Assembly: GCF_027409185.1 (NCBI RefSeq)
Contig: NC_084464.1
Span: 47,343,095-47,407,094, forward strand
Reading direction: 5' to 3'
Source: Cynocephalus volans
Taxonomy: Eukaryota; Chordata; Mammalia; Dermoptera; Cynocephalidae
DNA length: 64,000 bases
The notes beneath the pieces were generated by a model. The model was not told the DNA's origin. It was given only the letters and a program-made list of their open reading frames with translations, and did not search any database. Below are positions 1 to 37,586 of this stretch, piece by piece. Position 1 is the stretch's first letter, and the number at the start of each line of letters is the position of its first letter. The position numbers and the translations under genes were made by a program.

Positions 1-399
1 AAAAAGGCATTAACTAAAAACAGCTCTGTTTTCTGCAACCCTGCTTGGCACCAGAATGTGGCGGCTTCCAAAGATTACTGGATGCTAGCCAGAGGCATGT
101 GTACTATGCTTGAAAAAGAGGGTGTTGCAGAATGATGGTTTTTGATATTCTCCCTACCTGTGGAAGAAATGCTAAAGTAATGTGTTTGTGAATTACTCTG
201 GACAACATTTGAGTCAGATCTGAGCTATATCCCAAAATTTTAGGTATAATGAGGTGGATTTATTAAACAAAGGAATTGATGATTTGCTGACTTGGGCAAA
301 AACTATATTTTTTACTTAATCGAGCATTATGGAAATAGATTACAAACCTGATTTTCCTATGTAAAAAGATCTTAATTAAGGCCGGTCTCTACTTAAAAG

Positions 400-508
400 G
401 TTAATTATTATTTTTTTTCATTTTTGGTGGCTGGCTGGTACGGGGATCTGAACCCTTGACCTTGGTGTTACAAGGTGGCTCTAACCAACTGAACTAACCA
501 ACTAGCCC
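400..508 (-). mobile_element. tRNA-Ile-derived SINE, monomer
   Basis: On the minus strand the element reads as a tRNA-Ile-like head (GGTTAGTTCAGTTGGTTAGA, then AACACCAAGGTCAAGGGTTC), with A-box and B-box positions recognisable and a GTACCAGCC end, followed by an A-rich tail (T-rich on +). It is flanked by the short repeat CTTAAAAG on both sides, consistent with a target-site duplication. It resembles the CYN family of colugos. Confidence 0.8.
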
Positions 509-884
509 CTTAAAAGTTTAAGTTTTATGAATTGTATGCCTTTGGCTCCTTCATCCACGTGAGAACCAAACAACTACAAGTCTGCCTGCTGAACTAAAGT
601 TGCATTTATTTCTTCATGCATTAATTCATTCAACAAATACCACAGTTGTTGAGTAGGAATCTGTTCTTTCTGCTTAACTCTAGCTGGGTTCTGATTTTTT
701 TTTTTTATTAATAAGAAATGAGTTCATCTCTTAGAATCAAATCTCAGTATTACTTGTTGAATACAGACTGAATGCAGAACACTGACCAGAGTGTTAGAAA
801 AGGCTTAGAATAATTAGATACACTACTCCTTTCCTTTGATGAAGTCACAATCTGGTCGGGGGGAAACAAATTCAAAATTCTTTT

Positions 885-1010
885 GTATCCAAGTTAGCAA
901 TTGGCTGTATGACCTTGGATAAGTCACTTTACATCTGTAGGCCTAGTACGCTTCCTTGTAACATGATGAAAACTGAGGTAGTTGACTTCTAATGTGTTTT
1001 CAATCCCAGA
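885..1010 (+). repeat. MIR-like SINE fragment
   Basis: Carries the MIR core order: a 'tgaccttggataagtcactt' block, then a degenerate 'cctcagtttc..' segment and a 'gatgaaaactgagg' stretch. It is diverged and truncated, as expected for a repeat that predates placental mammals. Confidence 0.5.
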
Positions 1011-4000
1011 AAGCCTCTGAAAATAGAATTATAAACCCAAGTGTACTTTTGGTGATGTTTTTAATCATTGAAAAAATTAGCACTTGTCCAGGACTATAGT
1101 TATTTCAGAATATGTGTAAGAGACAAAACATCTTTACCAACATTTGCAGGGTTTGCAAATTTAAATACCTTTAGGGTCAGACAAATAACATGAGGCTGAG
1201 TGTTATGTAACTGTGAGTGGCAGGGTCTGTGGTAAGGCATATCTGTACCTCCTAAAAGCATTCAAATTCGCAGTAAAAACAAGCAAACAAACAAAAACCC
1301 ATTCTTCTGGACAAGTCAAACATGCTGAAGGCTAGACAGGTTTAGAACAAGCTATAATTTTGAATATAAATTTTCCATGCTAATTAGCAAAATCTCTGAT
1401 TACTTTTCAGATTTACAGTTGACTTTTAATCATGTGTTACACGTATTTGTGCTTTTATGTTTCAGTTCCACTTTTCATTTATCATATAATTCAAATTTTT
1501 TTGCTGAGTTTTTAATTTCTAGGTTAGTAGGCATCCTGCATACTTCATTTTTAAGACCACATCTTTGAGAAAGGAAAAATAACCATATCTTTGAGAAAGG
1601 AAAAATAAGTAGTGAGTTTTGATCATTAGAAAAATGTGCATTTACTGAATCTAACAGATGGAGATGGTTTTTGGAAAATATGGTGTTAAAAGATGAGTAT
1701 ACCAAGTTGTTCTTGACTGCCACGTGATATAATTGTAACAGGTGGCAAAATTTCATAAAGATATATCTAGATCTTTTAAATGATTGGAAATTATTTGGAC
1801 AATTCTGTTGCCTTCTTGATGGTAATATTTGTCAGGAGGCTGCATATATGTGCCTATGTAGGCTGCAGACCTTTAGTCACCAATAGAGATGTGGAAATTT
1901 TAAATAGCCAGTCTTAGAACCTAACTCCAGAGTAAGCGTCAACTTAGTGCTACTACAGTATTACCTTTTCTTAAATGTAGTGGTTCTGTGATCAAGTTTA
2001 GTAGGCAATGAAGAGTGTTTGGACTTTTCCTGAGAACTATTTCCTTAAATTTCAGGAAAACTGAATTGTCATGGGTAAAACAGAAACTAGTCTTTTGCCG
2101 CTTTTTCCTTTATTTCATAACTTCTTATCCCAGGCTTTTTATACCAAATTCTTTATCTCTGCTTTGATCTTGAGGGGGGGAATGGACATGGGGTTTTGGA
2201 TTCTACTGTGATCTAGCAGAAGACCTACAACAGGGTCAGTCAGCAGCCTTTGTTTTAAAGAAAGCCAGTGGGCAGATGATCACCTAGCTTAGCCTTCTAC
2301 TTACTAAAAATGACTGTTTCAGCAAATAAGTTTAGCGTTTTATTTTAATATAGAAGGTGTTGAAGTCACTGAATTGATAAAGGAAATTTCCAGATTTACA
2401 TTTTAACCTGATTTTGTTCTATGAATATTTGAATATTCATTCTATGGTGGACACAGTACTAGTCTCTGAGGAACACAACAATAAATAAGATAAACATGAT
2501 CCCTGATCATTGAGTTGAAACTCGTAATGAGAGAGAAGAGCAGTTTAAATGATCAAACAAAATACAGTGTGGTAAGTTCTGAGAGGTCCTACATGATTTG
2601 GTTGTGTGCATGCTCTCCTCATGTAACATCATCTAACCTCATCTGGCCCTCTTTCTACTTTCTTCGTTTTAGTCACTGTGGCTTCTTGTTCTTCCTCAAA
2701 TACAACCACATTCCAGTAGGACCTTTGTCCTTTGTACTGGTTTCTAACATTGGCCTGGAACACTTTCCCCACCTGTCTACATAACTGGCTCCTTTAGGAA
2801 GGAAACTTCAGGACTACTTCTCAAGGGTCTCCTCATCAGAAGCCCTTTTCCCCTTAACACCGTAGCTGAAGTAGTCCCTCCAGTGTCATGGTCCATTCTT
2901 TACCCTGCTTTGTTCTTAGCAAATTTTACCATCATGTATTTGTTATTATCTGTATTCTCCCTCTATTTGTAAGCTCTGTTAGAGCCGAGTTTTTTTTCTT
3001 CTTTGCTGAGTCATTAATACTTATAGAACAGTAACAAGCACTCAGTTGTTGTTTGAACAGGTGAATGCAAGAATTGCAGTGATAGGGCAGGTACAGAGTC
3101 TAAAGGACCTCACAGAACAGCCACCTAACCCAGACGTGGGGTGTTTTCAGAGAAGGCGTCGCAAAAAGAGATGTGTCCACTGCGAGCTTGAAGGATAATG
3201 GGAGTTGGGAAGGTGGGGAAAATGCAAGTCCAGACAGCGGCCAAAAGAGAGCTGAGGGCAGAGGTGGCATGGTTGGTAGGAGCAGAGTGGAATGTGGCAA
3301 AAGATGATGCCGGAATGGGGAGGGACTAGGTCATCTGGGGCTTTATAAGCTAAGCCCTATTAAGGAGGTTGCCCGAGAGAAGAGAACAGAGAAAACTGGG
3401 CACTGCAGGGGGGCAGGGAGGAGAGTGTGAAAAGGATGAAAGATTTTACTTTTATGTGGGATGACATAGTTACAACTCTCTCCCCCGTTTCCACTACACA
3501 AACATATTGCATAATGTACGAGAAAAATATTTCATTTTAGCAGAGGCATTTTTTCTCCTGGATCCTTAACACATTAGGAAATGTTTTGGGTGAGCATATT
3601 AGTTGAAAATCCAAAATGGATTTAAGACTTTTCCAGGAACTAAAATTTATGTGATGATGCTCCTTATTGTTAATATCTAACTTTAATTTTCTTTTGGTTG
3701 GAATTTATGCCAACATTACAGTCATGACCTTTGTTTAAAAACATGGTCTTATGCATGTAAGGGAAACTGAAAAAACACGTGAGAGGGCAGTTCTATAAAT
3801 CTTTTTTTCAATAGCATCCTACAGTTTACAAAGGGCTTTCATATAAATTTTCTCATTTGACACAACAACCCTGTGAAGTAGATATTAATATCTCTAATTT
3901 TCTGATGAGGAAACTGAGGTTGAGAGAGATGAACCCAATTACATATCACACACAAAATTGCATCCATCCAGATCTTTTAGCTCTAAATCTACTTCTCATC

Positions 4001-5499
4001 ACATTTTCTTGATCCAAGGCTATGATTATTATTTGAAAGTCTGGTAACACTTCTTATTGAGAAAATACTGTATTAGGTTCTATGTAAGATGCCAGCTAGA
4101 GGCCCGTCTGTCTTCCACTTGCATGTGGTCTCATTATAGAAATGAAGCATAAATGCTTACCTAAAATAACTAAAGGACCAAGTCAAATCTGAAATGTCTA
4201 GTACATACAGGTACTGAGTAAACTCAGAATATTAGAGAAGCTTAGTGGAGAAAAGCCTCTAAAGAAACTGTGTCCAAAGAAACACATAGATAGAGATAGG
4301 ATGTAGAGTCTGAAATTTATCCCAAAATAGTCAAAGACTGAAGGAAATGTGTAAAGTGTACAGCAAAGAGGTTTGTATGGAAGGGAGAGTGTAAAGGAAT
4401 AGATAACCATAGATAACTTCTGTTGTACTTGGACAAAAATTATGTATTAATGAATTCTGGTTTTTTGGTGTGTGTGTGTATATAGGGTTGTTTTCTTAAT
4501 TTAGCTAGTAAACATCATCTGCTTGGAAATAATGCCTTCCTCCATACTGAAAGAAATACCCAGGCCAGTTATTTGGGCTTACAGAAATACTTTCGTTCTT
4601 TGAAACTACACTGAGTGCTCAAGATAGGGAATAAAGGAAGAGACACAGTCTAGAAAGATGAGCAAGTTAACTGTATTGACATTTATGTTTGCAATTTATT
4701 TTCTTTTCAGAGATGTCTACTGAAGTGGGGGTGGTGGGTGGTAGAGCTCCTTGTAGATGTGTTCACGGATTCACATTTGCAATCTAAATAAATTACGCAT
4801 TCTTTAAGAAAATATCATTCCGTTTTTGTCTGACACAAGATGCCACGGTTTTCTCAGATTAGCTGATTAAAAAAGGTACAGAAGCTTCAAGGTCTAGCTT
4901 AGAGTTCTTCAGGGAATCTTTCCCAAAGTAACTCCTCCTTAGGTCTGTGTTGCAGCCCTCCCATGTGTTCTCTACCAGGCTGATGTCCCTTGTTATAGTG
5001 CTAATCATGCTCTATTATGGTGATATATTTATATATACCTTCCTTTCATCTAAATTCATTATCTGTCTTTTCTACTGCTGCAGCCCCAGTGCCCAATAAG
5101 TATTTGTTGATGGAATTATTGGATGAACAAATGACCTTGTGCTGTCACTGTTTATAACTGGTTGATTTGGTTGTCTTATAGCATGCTCAGTGCCCTCTCT
5201 TTCGACTAGTTTTTGTTTTAGTCCTATAATGTAGACCATATGGTAAAATATTGAGTGTAGTTAGGTCAGTGCAGGTAATGTAGAGGGTACTTTTTAGTAA
5301 TCTTTGCTTCAGGTGAGAATAGTTTGTTGGGAAGTAAGCCTGCAAAGCTGTCTATTTGGCAACTGAATGGTTCTTCTACTTCTTATGTTAGAACAGTCTG
5401 GTCTGCTTACCAGATCCGATCTTTGGCATGCATATTTCAATAAAATGTTCCCTTGACTTGTTTTACTAGTAGTGCTGTATGAGTTGCCCTGAGTCATTC

Positions 5500-6115
5500 A
5501 GTTCAATTCAGCGGTAATTGAGTGGCTACTATCCGTCAGATGCTATTCTAGGTACTTTAGATACTACAGGGAACAAAAAGTAACCCTGTCCTCCTTGAAC
5601 ATTATACAGGTAGACAACAATAAATGGTGAGAATATAAAAAAGGAAATTATATATTATCTTAGCAGGCAATAATGCTATAGGTAAAAAGAAAAGGTAGCG
5701 TAGGAAAGAGGGATTAGGAGTTAAGGGCAGGGGGAGAGATGAAATTTTAAATGGAGTGGTAAGGATAGGCCTCATTGAGAAGGTAAATTATGAGCAAAAA
5801 TTTGAAGGAATAGAGCAATTAGAACCATGGATATCTAGGGGAAGAGAATTCCAGGCCAACAGAACAGTCAGCGTACAGGTCCTGAGGCAGAAGACTGACT
5901 GCATGCTCTATTGGAACTGGAGCAAGGAGGCCAGTGTGCATAGCTGAGAGCAAGGGGGAGAAGTAGACAATAAAATCCGAGAAATAATAGGGGGCAGTGT
6001 GCTGGATTAGGTAGGGCTTTATTGGCCGTTGAGAGGATTTTTGTATTATACTCTGAATGAAATAAGGAGCCTTTTGAGGAAAAGAGTGACATGATCTGAT
6101 TTTTATTTTTAAGGA
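5500..6115 (+). repeat. Ancient interspersed repeat (L2-like)
   Basis: Contains in order the common fossil-repeat phrases 'ggtactttagatactacaggg', 'aggcctcattgagaagg', 'agaattccaggccaac', 'aaggaggccagtgtg' and 'gagtgacatgatctga'. The same phrase set recurs diverged at about 22400-22900, 23350-23640, 48050-48500 and 50030-50680. Exact family needs a repeat library; no coding potential is claimed. Confidence 0.5.
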
Positions 6116-7429
6116 ATCACTCTGTCTCCTATGTTTATAGACTATAGTTAAATCCCAAGGATCACTGGATGAGTTTCAGAAACTTGTGGTTACAAATTGT
6201 CAATCCCTGTGATTGTTTTAAATACTTTGTTTAAATATGGAAGAAATGCTTTTTGCCTTTTGATAATTGCTTTGAATAGGACTGATAGTAATAGAAATGC
6301 TACTCTATACGTATAGAAAAGATTTTTTTTTTTTTCTACATGGGTTCTTTCTGATTGTTTTATGTTTTAAAGGGTGGGGGGACATCTTGACAACGGGTGT
6401 TAACCAAGAAGTGATTAATAAATGAAGCTCTGTCTGGAGTACTGAAATCCACTTGTAGAGTTCTGCCCTCTTGCTGGTACAGTACATTTTACTCATAAGA
6501 GTCACTTTGAGAAGTGTGATTTATGCTCTTTATCCCATTATATTTAAAAGAGACCATTTTCACAAGAAAAGTGAAAAACAGATTTGTATCAGACCATGAA
6601 ATCATCTTTTTAACCTTTTGCCTAATAAAGTCAGACATACTTAGTTCGTTTTTAAAGATGGGAGAACTAATAGCTTTCTAACTGCACTCAAGTCAAACCT
6701 GTCTTAATTTATTTTAGGCACTATGTACATGGACAATATTAGGCATGTCTTTACTAAAATGTAATTAAATATGCTTCCCAGAAACAAATACTGTAGAAAT
6801 TACGTGTCTCTGCATTAATGTCCTTTTTGGAGTTGACTTGTTCAAAATGTGCTCACCTGCATTCACCACCCCCATTCTGTTGACTATTTTTAGAACTTGG
6901 TGTGTCTTCCATAAACAGTAACTTCACATGATGCTTGCTTCTGTCCCCTGTTGCAAGATTTATTTTGGAAATCTTTCTGTACGTGAGTTTGAAATTGACA
7001 ATTAGTGGTCATGGATTGGTCTTTGGGTCTCATAGAAACAACATACAGTGATTAGGTTAGTTTCTGTAAGACAATTCTGCTGTAAATAATCCTTTTCAGT
7101 TAATTTCATTGTAGCCTATTAGCAATGCTTGATAGTTATTACTATATAGACATAATGTTTTGGCAGTCTCATTCTGGAAATTTTAGTGATAAAATGTTTG
7201 TGGTCTCTGATGTGGAAGGGGTTTGGAAGGAATTACACAGTGGTGAGATATTCTAACTAAAAGCACACTCTCACCACTAGGCTGTGCAGTGAGTGGTCTT
7301 TTGGCTGTATAGGATTTCTTATGTCACTAGTAACCATTTAAATACAATAGTTATACTTGACATTGCTATGGTTGCATTAGGAATATTGCCTAACACCTTT
7401 GTGAGCTAGCACAGACATATTGCGATGTT

Positions 7430-7632
7430 CAGATTGAACATCTCTCATCTGAAAATCCAAAATTCAAAACTTTTGAGCACTGACGATGCTCAAAGGAAAT
7501 GCTCATTCAGATTTTTGGATTAAGGACGTTCAACCGATAATGTATTTTCTGCAAATATTCCAAAATCTGAAAAAAATCCAAAATCCAAACACTTTTGGTC
7601 CCAAGCATTTCGGATAAGGGATACTTAACCTG
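7430..7632 (+). mobile_element. Tigger/Mariner-like inverted-repeat element (MITE-like)
   Basis: Two halves are imperfect inverted repeats: the left end reads CAGATTGAACATCTCTCATCTG and the right end GGATAAGGGATACTTAACCTG. Internal stretches such as 'aaaatccaaaattcaaaac' and 'ccaaaatccaaacactttt' are typical of short Tigger-type DNA transposons. It has no transposase ORF, so it is a non-autonomous fossil. Confidence 0.6.
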
Positions 7633-8145
7633 TAGTTAAGACTTTGGGATTTTATTTTAAGACAAATGATGTTTACCTCTTCTTAAAATTATTTAGAAAA
7701 GTTGAGGAGAATAACCCTTTTACTATTTGATGTGATAAAACGTAATTATTTGCAAAGCAGTCTTACAAGACTGAAATTGAATTGTCTCTTTCTCAGACTG
7801 AGCCTTGAAATTTGTCGTAATTGATATTGTGGTTATGGCAACCATTAACAGATTTTCTGGGGAAAGTCCTGATTTCAAAATATTAACCAATTATTCCCAA
7901 CAGTTTGATATTAGTCACTTTATTTGTCAATTTGTGGTTAAAAAATACAGTGACTATGATTAGGACAGATATTGCTGTGTTCTTAAGCTTTTCTTCTTCG
8001 TTGGTTAAAGATTAACTTTGATAGTAAGTATTGAGAATTGTTAAGGAAATTATCCAGAGATTATGCTTACCTGATTACTGTGACGTTTATGAAACTTTTT
8101 AAAAAATGGTCATTCTCTCTCACTCTGTCTCTCTCTCTCTCTCTC

Positions 8146-8248
8146 TTTTTTTTTTTTTTTTTTGGCAGCTGGAAGGTACAGGGATTGAACTCTGGACATT
8201 AGTGTTATCAGCACCATGCTCTAACCAACTGAACTTACTGTCCAGCCC
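8146..8248 (-). mobile_element. tRNA-Ile-derived SINE, monomer
   Basis: Minus-strand SINE: the + strand starts with a long T run, then 'ggcagctggaaggtacaggg', 'attgaactctggac' and 'ctctaaccaactgaac', the reverse complement of the tRNA-like head. The flanks AAATGGTCATTCTC and AAATGATTATTCTC form an imperfect target-site duplication. A CT-rich microsatellite lies just upstream. Confidence 0.75.
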
Positions 8249-8307
8249 CCAAATGATTATTCTCCTGTTGGAAATTTTATGTCAACTGGAGGAATTTGTA
8301 GGCAATA

Positions 8308-8560
8308 TGGGCTGTGATTAAGATCATGGTCTCTGGGGTTAGATGGTTTTAGATTCAATTCCTGACAGTACAACTCCTTTTGACTTTGAGCAGATTATTT
8401 ATCATTGTCTCTGTTTCCTCCTTAATGAAATTAGGACTACTAATGAGATGGACTTACCTTATAGAGTTCGTGGGCAGAGTACATGAGACAAGGACACAAT
8501 AAACTGCTTACTGCAGTGCTTGACACAGAATAAGTACTATCTGCCTTTGGTTATGTGTTG
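8308..8560 (+). repeat. MIR element
   Basis: Near full-length MIR in the sense orientation: 'gattaagatcatggtctctgg', 'gactttgagcagattattta', 'ctctgtttcctc', 'tgcagtgcttgacacagaataag'. Diverged and not expressed as far as the sequence shows. Confidence 0.6.
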
Positions 8561-8630
8561 AGCTTGGAATATCTCTTAAGTCAAAACTAAGTCTATGAAA
8601 ACATTTCAAAAAAGTCTAATTTACTCTTTA

Positions 8631-9550
8631 TTATATTTATTTTTAATTATTATTATTATTTTTTTTTATGGCCTATATTAGTTGTTTATGTGATGTGCCT
8701 ATGATGTCTTGTCATTATTTTTGCCGGGCTGGATGCTGATGTCAGAAGGGCGTGGCTGGGCCCTCATGTCCCCTTGTCCGTCCCCCCCAGCTTGGGAGCC
8801 CAGGGCTCTTCCAGTGGCACCCTGGCCTGGTGGTCATCACTGGGCTGGATGTGGATATTGGGGAGGAGTGGCTGAGGCCCTTGAACCCCCCTGCCCCCCA
8901 CCCTGGCTCAGGAGCCCGGGGCGCTTCTGGCAGTGTGGAAACTCTGGTCTGGGCCTGAGTCTTTTCAGCAAATTACACCCCCTGCAGTTCTATATTCCTG
9001 ACCAGTCTCCACTGAGTGGTCCTGTGCTGATTGGAGGGTAGATCAGCTGTCCATGCTGTGCCCCAATCTTCCTCCAGTGGGCCCATCTTCCCCACCCACC
9101 TCACTCCAAACACTTCTGTTGGGTGGGCCACATGTCAGTCCCTTGAAATGACTCACCAGCCTCTGAGGGGCTCCTTTTTTCAGTTATCTGTGGCCCCTCG
9201 CTCCTATGTGGGTCCACGGGAACCCTGTTAGTCTTGCTAGCCTGGGGGCCACCAAGGCCCTCTTCTGTCCTGCAGCCTCCAAGCAACTTCATATGAAGGG
9301 CACAGCAGCAGCTTTTGCCAGCTCTTGCTCCATGTGCTCCCCAGGGTCGGCCTTGAAATGGTAGGAGAGGTCCTTTCCTTCTCTCATTGTGACTTCTACC
9401 CTCATGAACTCTGTAGGTCTCTTTTCCTCTTCCCCTGAGCTCTAGAGGCCCCAGCTTGGTAGTCATTGCTTTTTAATAGTTGTAAATTGGTTAATTGTGG
9501 GAGAGGGTGATGCTAGGTACCGTCTATTCTGCCATCTTGATCGGAAATCC
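8631..9550 (-). mobile_element. GC-rich retrotransposed insertion with 16-bp target duplication; L1 5'UTR-like start
   Basis: A 920-bp block markedly richer in G and C than its surroundings. It is bounded by perfect copies of TCTAATTTACTCTTTA at 8615-8630 and 9551-9566. On the minus strand it begins GATCAAGATGGCAGAATAGA, resembling the 'AAGATGGC' start of mammalian L1 5'UTRs, and it ends in an A/T-rich tail (TAA repeats) at 8631-8672. It therefore inserted in antisense to MAPK14. Between 8724 and about 8955 there are two diverged tandem units of roughly 116 bp, each starting with a GGGCTGGATG motif. L1 ORF1/ORF2 sequence is not seen. It may be an internally deleted L1, a spliced L1 RNA or a composite SVA-like element. 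The insertion itself is well supported; the family is not. Confidence 0.7.
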
Positions 9551-10424
9551 TCTAATTTACTCTTTAAATTATGTGTAGAGTCCACCCTTTCCTCAAGGCA
9601 ATTAAACATGCAAGTTTTAAAAATATGAAATGCTAAAATCTTATTAACCTTAAGGTTACAGCTAGGCTGAGTCCTGTTGATCTTCATGAAATTGAGAAAT
9701 GACCATGGCAGCCCTATAGGGAAACTATGACAGAAAAAAAATCAATTCCTCTTGGAGTGAAGAAAATATTAAATGTAGTGTGTTGGCTGTGTGTGTGCAT
9801 GTAAAGAGTGGTCACACACACATTGATTCATATAATACATTGATAATAGATCTAAATTTTCTGGCCTATTTTCTTTCCCCCCAAGTTTATAAAAAATAGA
9901 AATGAAACGAAACCAGCATTCTTTATAGCTCAACAGATACATATTATTCTCCAACCCCAGGAATGGGAATGACTGTTAGATAGTAGATAAAACATACCCT
10001 AATTTTTAAAAATTCAGCCTCTTCAGTATTGAATTTAGTTCCCATAGCTGTGTAACATGGTAATGAATAAGTTAAGACATTGTGTCTAGAATATCTGTGT
10101 TGAACCTGTTGGACTTGAATGTAATTGTCCCCTAATCTTACCATGTAAAAATGGGATTAATAACCAGCACCACACCTGTGAGGAGAAGTTCTGGAATGCG
10201 TCATCTTGCCTACAGATAAAATGTATTCCTCCTTCCTTTAAAGTAAATGCAGAAATATTGTCAATAAACAATATTCATTGAATATTGTCAATGGCCTTTT
10301 TACTAGCCATTCCTGAAAAAGAATTATAGTTTGAAAATCTAAAGACACTCCTATTTTAGAACCCATCACATGGGAAGTTTATAATGAGGTGAAAATGTAA
10401 TGGTGGATTTAAAAATACAAGATA

Positions 10425-10590
10425 TGCGCCGGCCCGTGGCTCACTCGGGAGAGTGTGGTGCTGATTATACCAAGGCCACGGGTGCGGATCCCATATAGGG
10501 ATGGCTGGTTAGCTCACTGGGTGAGTGTGGTGCTGACAACACCAAGTCAAAGGTTAACATCCCCTTACCAGTCATCATCATAAAAAAAGA
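10425..10590 (+). mobile_element. Dimeric tRNA-Ile-derived SINE
   Basis: Two related tRNA-like units in a row: the first has 'ggctcactcgggagagtgtgg', the second 'ggttagctcactgggtgag'. Each is followed by 'tggtgctga' and a 'caccaag' block, and an A-rich tail ends the element. Flanking copies of AAAAATACAWGATA (10411-10424 and 10591-10604) form a target-site duplication. The dimer structure matches what is described for colugo CYN SINEs. It sits about 360 bp upstream of exon 4. Confidence 0.85.
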
Positions 10591-10950
10591 AAAAATACAT
10601 GATACTTTATTATGGGCTAATGTACTAAGTTATACTGTGTATTTCTCATGCAAGAATAATGTTTTTAAGAGAACGGATACTGACACATATATCTTTTAAA
10701 TCTACATCTTTGCTTTTTTGTTTTCTTTTTTCTTGAAAGAACTTGGGAAAATATATATCAAGTAGGAATGAGTAAAAAAAATTTTAGAATAGATGGCAGG
10801 TGTTGAAAATTAGTCCTCCCTTCTCCCCCTATGAGTAGTTGTTGAGCTTTTAGCTGTCATTGTGGTACTTATTGGGTGGCTTTTCCTTAAAAACTTTTAA
10901 AAGTCTTAAATAATAAGAGCTTTCTTAGGAGTTCTGGATTATTTTTCTAG

Positions 10951-36210
<25,260 letters not shown>

Positions 36211-36341
36211 GCACTTGGTTTCTGTTCTGTTGATCCCACTTCACTGTGAGGGGAAGGCCTTTTCATGGGAACTTTCCAAATATCATTCAAGTGCCTCTTG
36301 TTGCAATGATTTCCTCCATGGTGGAAGGGGTGGGGGGGCGG

Positions 36342-36402
36342 GTGTGTGTATGTGTGTGCGTGTGTGTGTGTGCTTGTGTGTTAGTGTGTGTGCATGTGTA
36401 TG
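36342..36402 (+). repeat. (GT)n-rich tract in the MAPK14 3'UTR
   Basis: Interrupted GT repeat (GTGTGTGTATGTGTGTGCG and following) preceded by a G-rich stretch, 130 bases downstream of the stop codon. Confidence 0.9.
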
Positions 36403-37580
36403 TCTGTCTTTTTGGGAGGTTAAGTGAATAATATGAGCAAACTATGATCACAGTGACTTTACGTGAAGTTGCAGATGCTCCATGGCAGCCTCCACTTGCT
36501 CTTCTTTCTAAGAGTTGGCTCAGGCAGACAAGAGCTGCCATCTTGTTAGTGATATGTTAAATGCGAAGTAAAAAATATTAACTGTCCCTGATCCCAGTCA
36601 TGCTTTTGCCACCTTTGCCTCGCCTGTGGCCCCACCTTGATGGTAGCGGGGTAGACTTGACCACATCCCACTGTGGCACAGAGAGAAGGCTTCCACCTTC
36701 TGGCTGCTTCAGATCCAAAGCTGTCCTGCAGCGATGCGTCTAGCCAAAAAGGACCAACTGGCTTCTGTGCATTATCCTGTGATTAACTTGCTTAGTATGG
36801 GTCTCAGAACTTGACAGGTGTATTTGAAGCTGTAAATATGTTTGTGCCTTAAAAGGAGAGAAGAAAGTGTAGATAGTTAAAAGACTGCAGCTGCTGAAGT
36901 TCTGAGCCAGGCAAGTAGACAGGGCTGTCGGACGGTTGCTTGTGAGCCTGATGTAACCAGGCAGCCCAGAGAGGTTAGCCACGTGTGCATGTGTGAGCAT
37001 GCGTATCTGTGCATCTCTCTCTCTCCTTCAGCCCCCAGTGGTGTTGCCGTTTCTTTGCTTACCCTTCACCTTCAGTGCAGGGCTTCGTGAGTATTGGCCC
37101 AGTAGTCAGAAGCAGGTTCTTGCTGTCAATGTACTTTCCGTGTGCTCTTTATTTCTAGCAGAGTGAGGATATGTTTTGCACGTCTTACTATTTGAGCATG
37201 CACAGCTGCTTGTCCTCTTCGGGAGGCCTTGGTGCCAGGCGGGTTTGCCAGTGAAGACCTCTTGGGTAGTTCAGATCCCATGTCACCTCCCCTGATGCCC
37301 CTATGGACAAGTGACATCATCCTCTCTTCAGCCCCCAGTGCTATTTTGTGTTGAACACAATCGATACTCCAGGTGCTTTTGATGTGAAAACCATGAAAAA
37401 ATGGAACAGATGGATGTATAGCATTTTCATTCTTACCATCTGGTTTTCAACAACTCTTTTGGGGGAGCTATCATTGGAAAGATCAGGGCTTTTCCCAGGA
37501 ATATCCCAAACTTTGGAAAACAAGTTGTTCTTTTCACTCCTAATAACCAGTGCTAAGAAATGCTGAAAATCAAAGTGAAA

Positions 37581-37586
37581 AATAAA
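37581..37586 (+). terminator. MAPK14: Proximal polyadenylation signal of MAPK14
   Basis: AATAAA, 1.37 kb after the stop codon. Use here would shorten the 3'UTR by about 0.95 kb compared with the distal signal. Confidence 0.5.

Larger units (their letters stand above)
1..10950 (+). other. MAPK14: MAPK14 intron upstream of exon 4
   Basis: No p38 exon is recognisable here; the exon 3 peptide (IGLLDVFTPA-type) was looked for and not seen, so this is most likely all intron 3. Contents are old interspersed repeats: tRNA-derived SINEs, MIR fragments (about 885-1000, 3850-3960 and 8308-8560), an L2-like block (5500-6115), a Tigger-like inverted-repeat element (7430-7632) and a 0.9-kb retro-insertion (8631-9550). 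The acceptor before exon 4 reads TTTTTCTAG. Small ORFs here lack any family signature. Confidence 0.8.

Noticed and set aside
9101..9466. 121-codon open frame on the minus strand within the retro-insertion
   Set aside because: It lies in the element's 5'UTR-like region in the element's sense. No L1 ORF1 or other family motif is visible, and GC-rich composition explains its length.
10425..10590. tRNA-like A and B boxes suggesting tRNA genes, here and at the other SINE copies
   Set aside because: Bounded by target-site duplications with A-rich tails, and the cloverleaf is degenerate. They are SINEs, not tRNA genes.
1..10950. MAPK14 exon 3 within the window
   Set aside because: No sequence encoding the IGLLDVFTPA-type peptide with flanking splice sites was found; it is presumed upstream.
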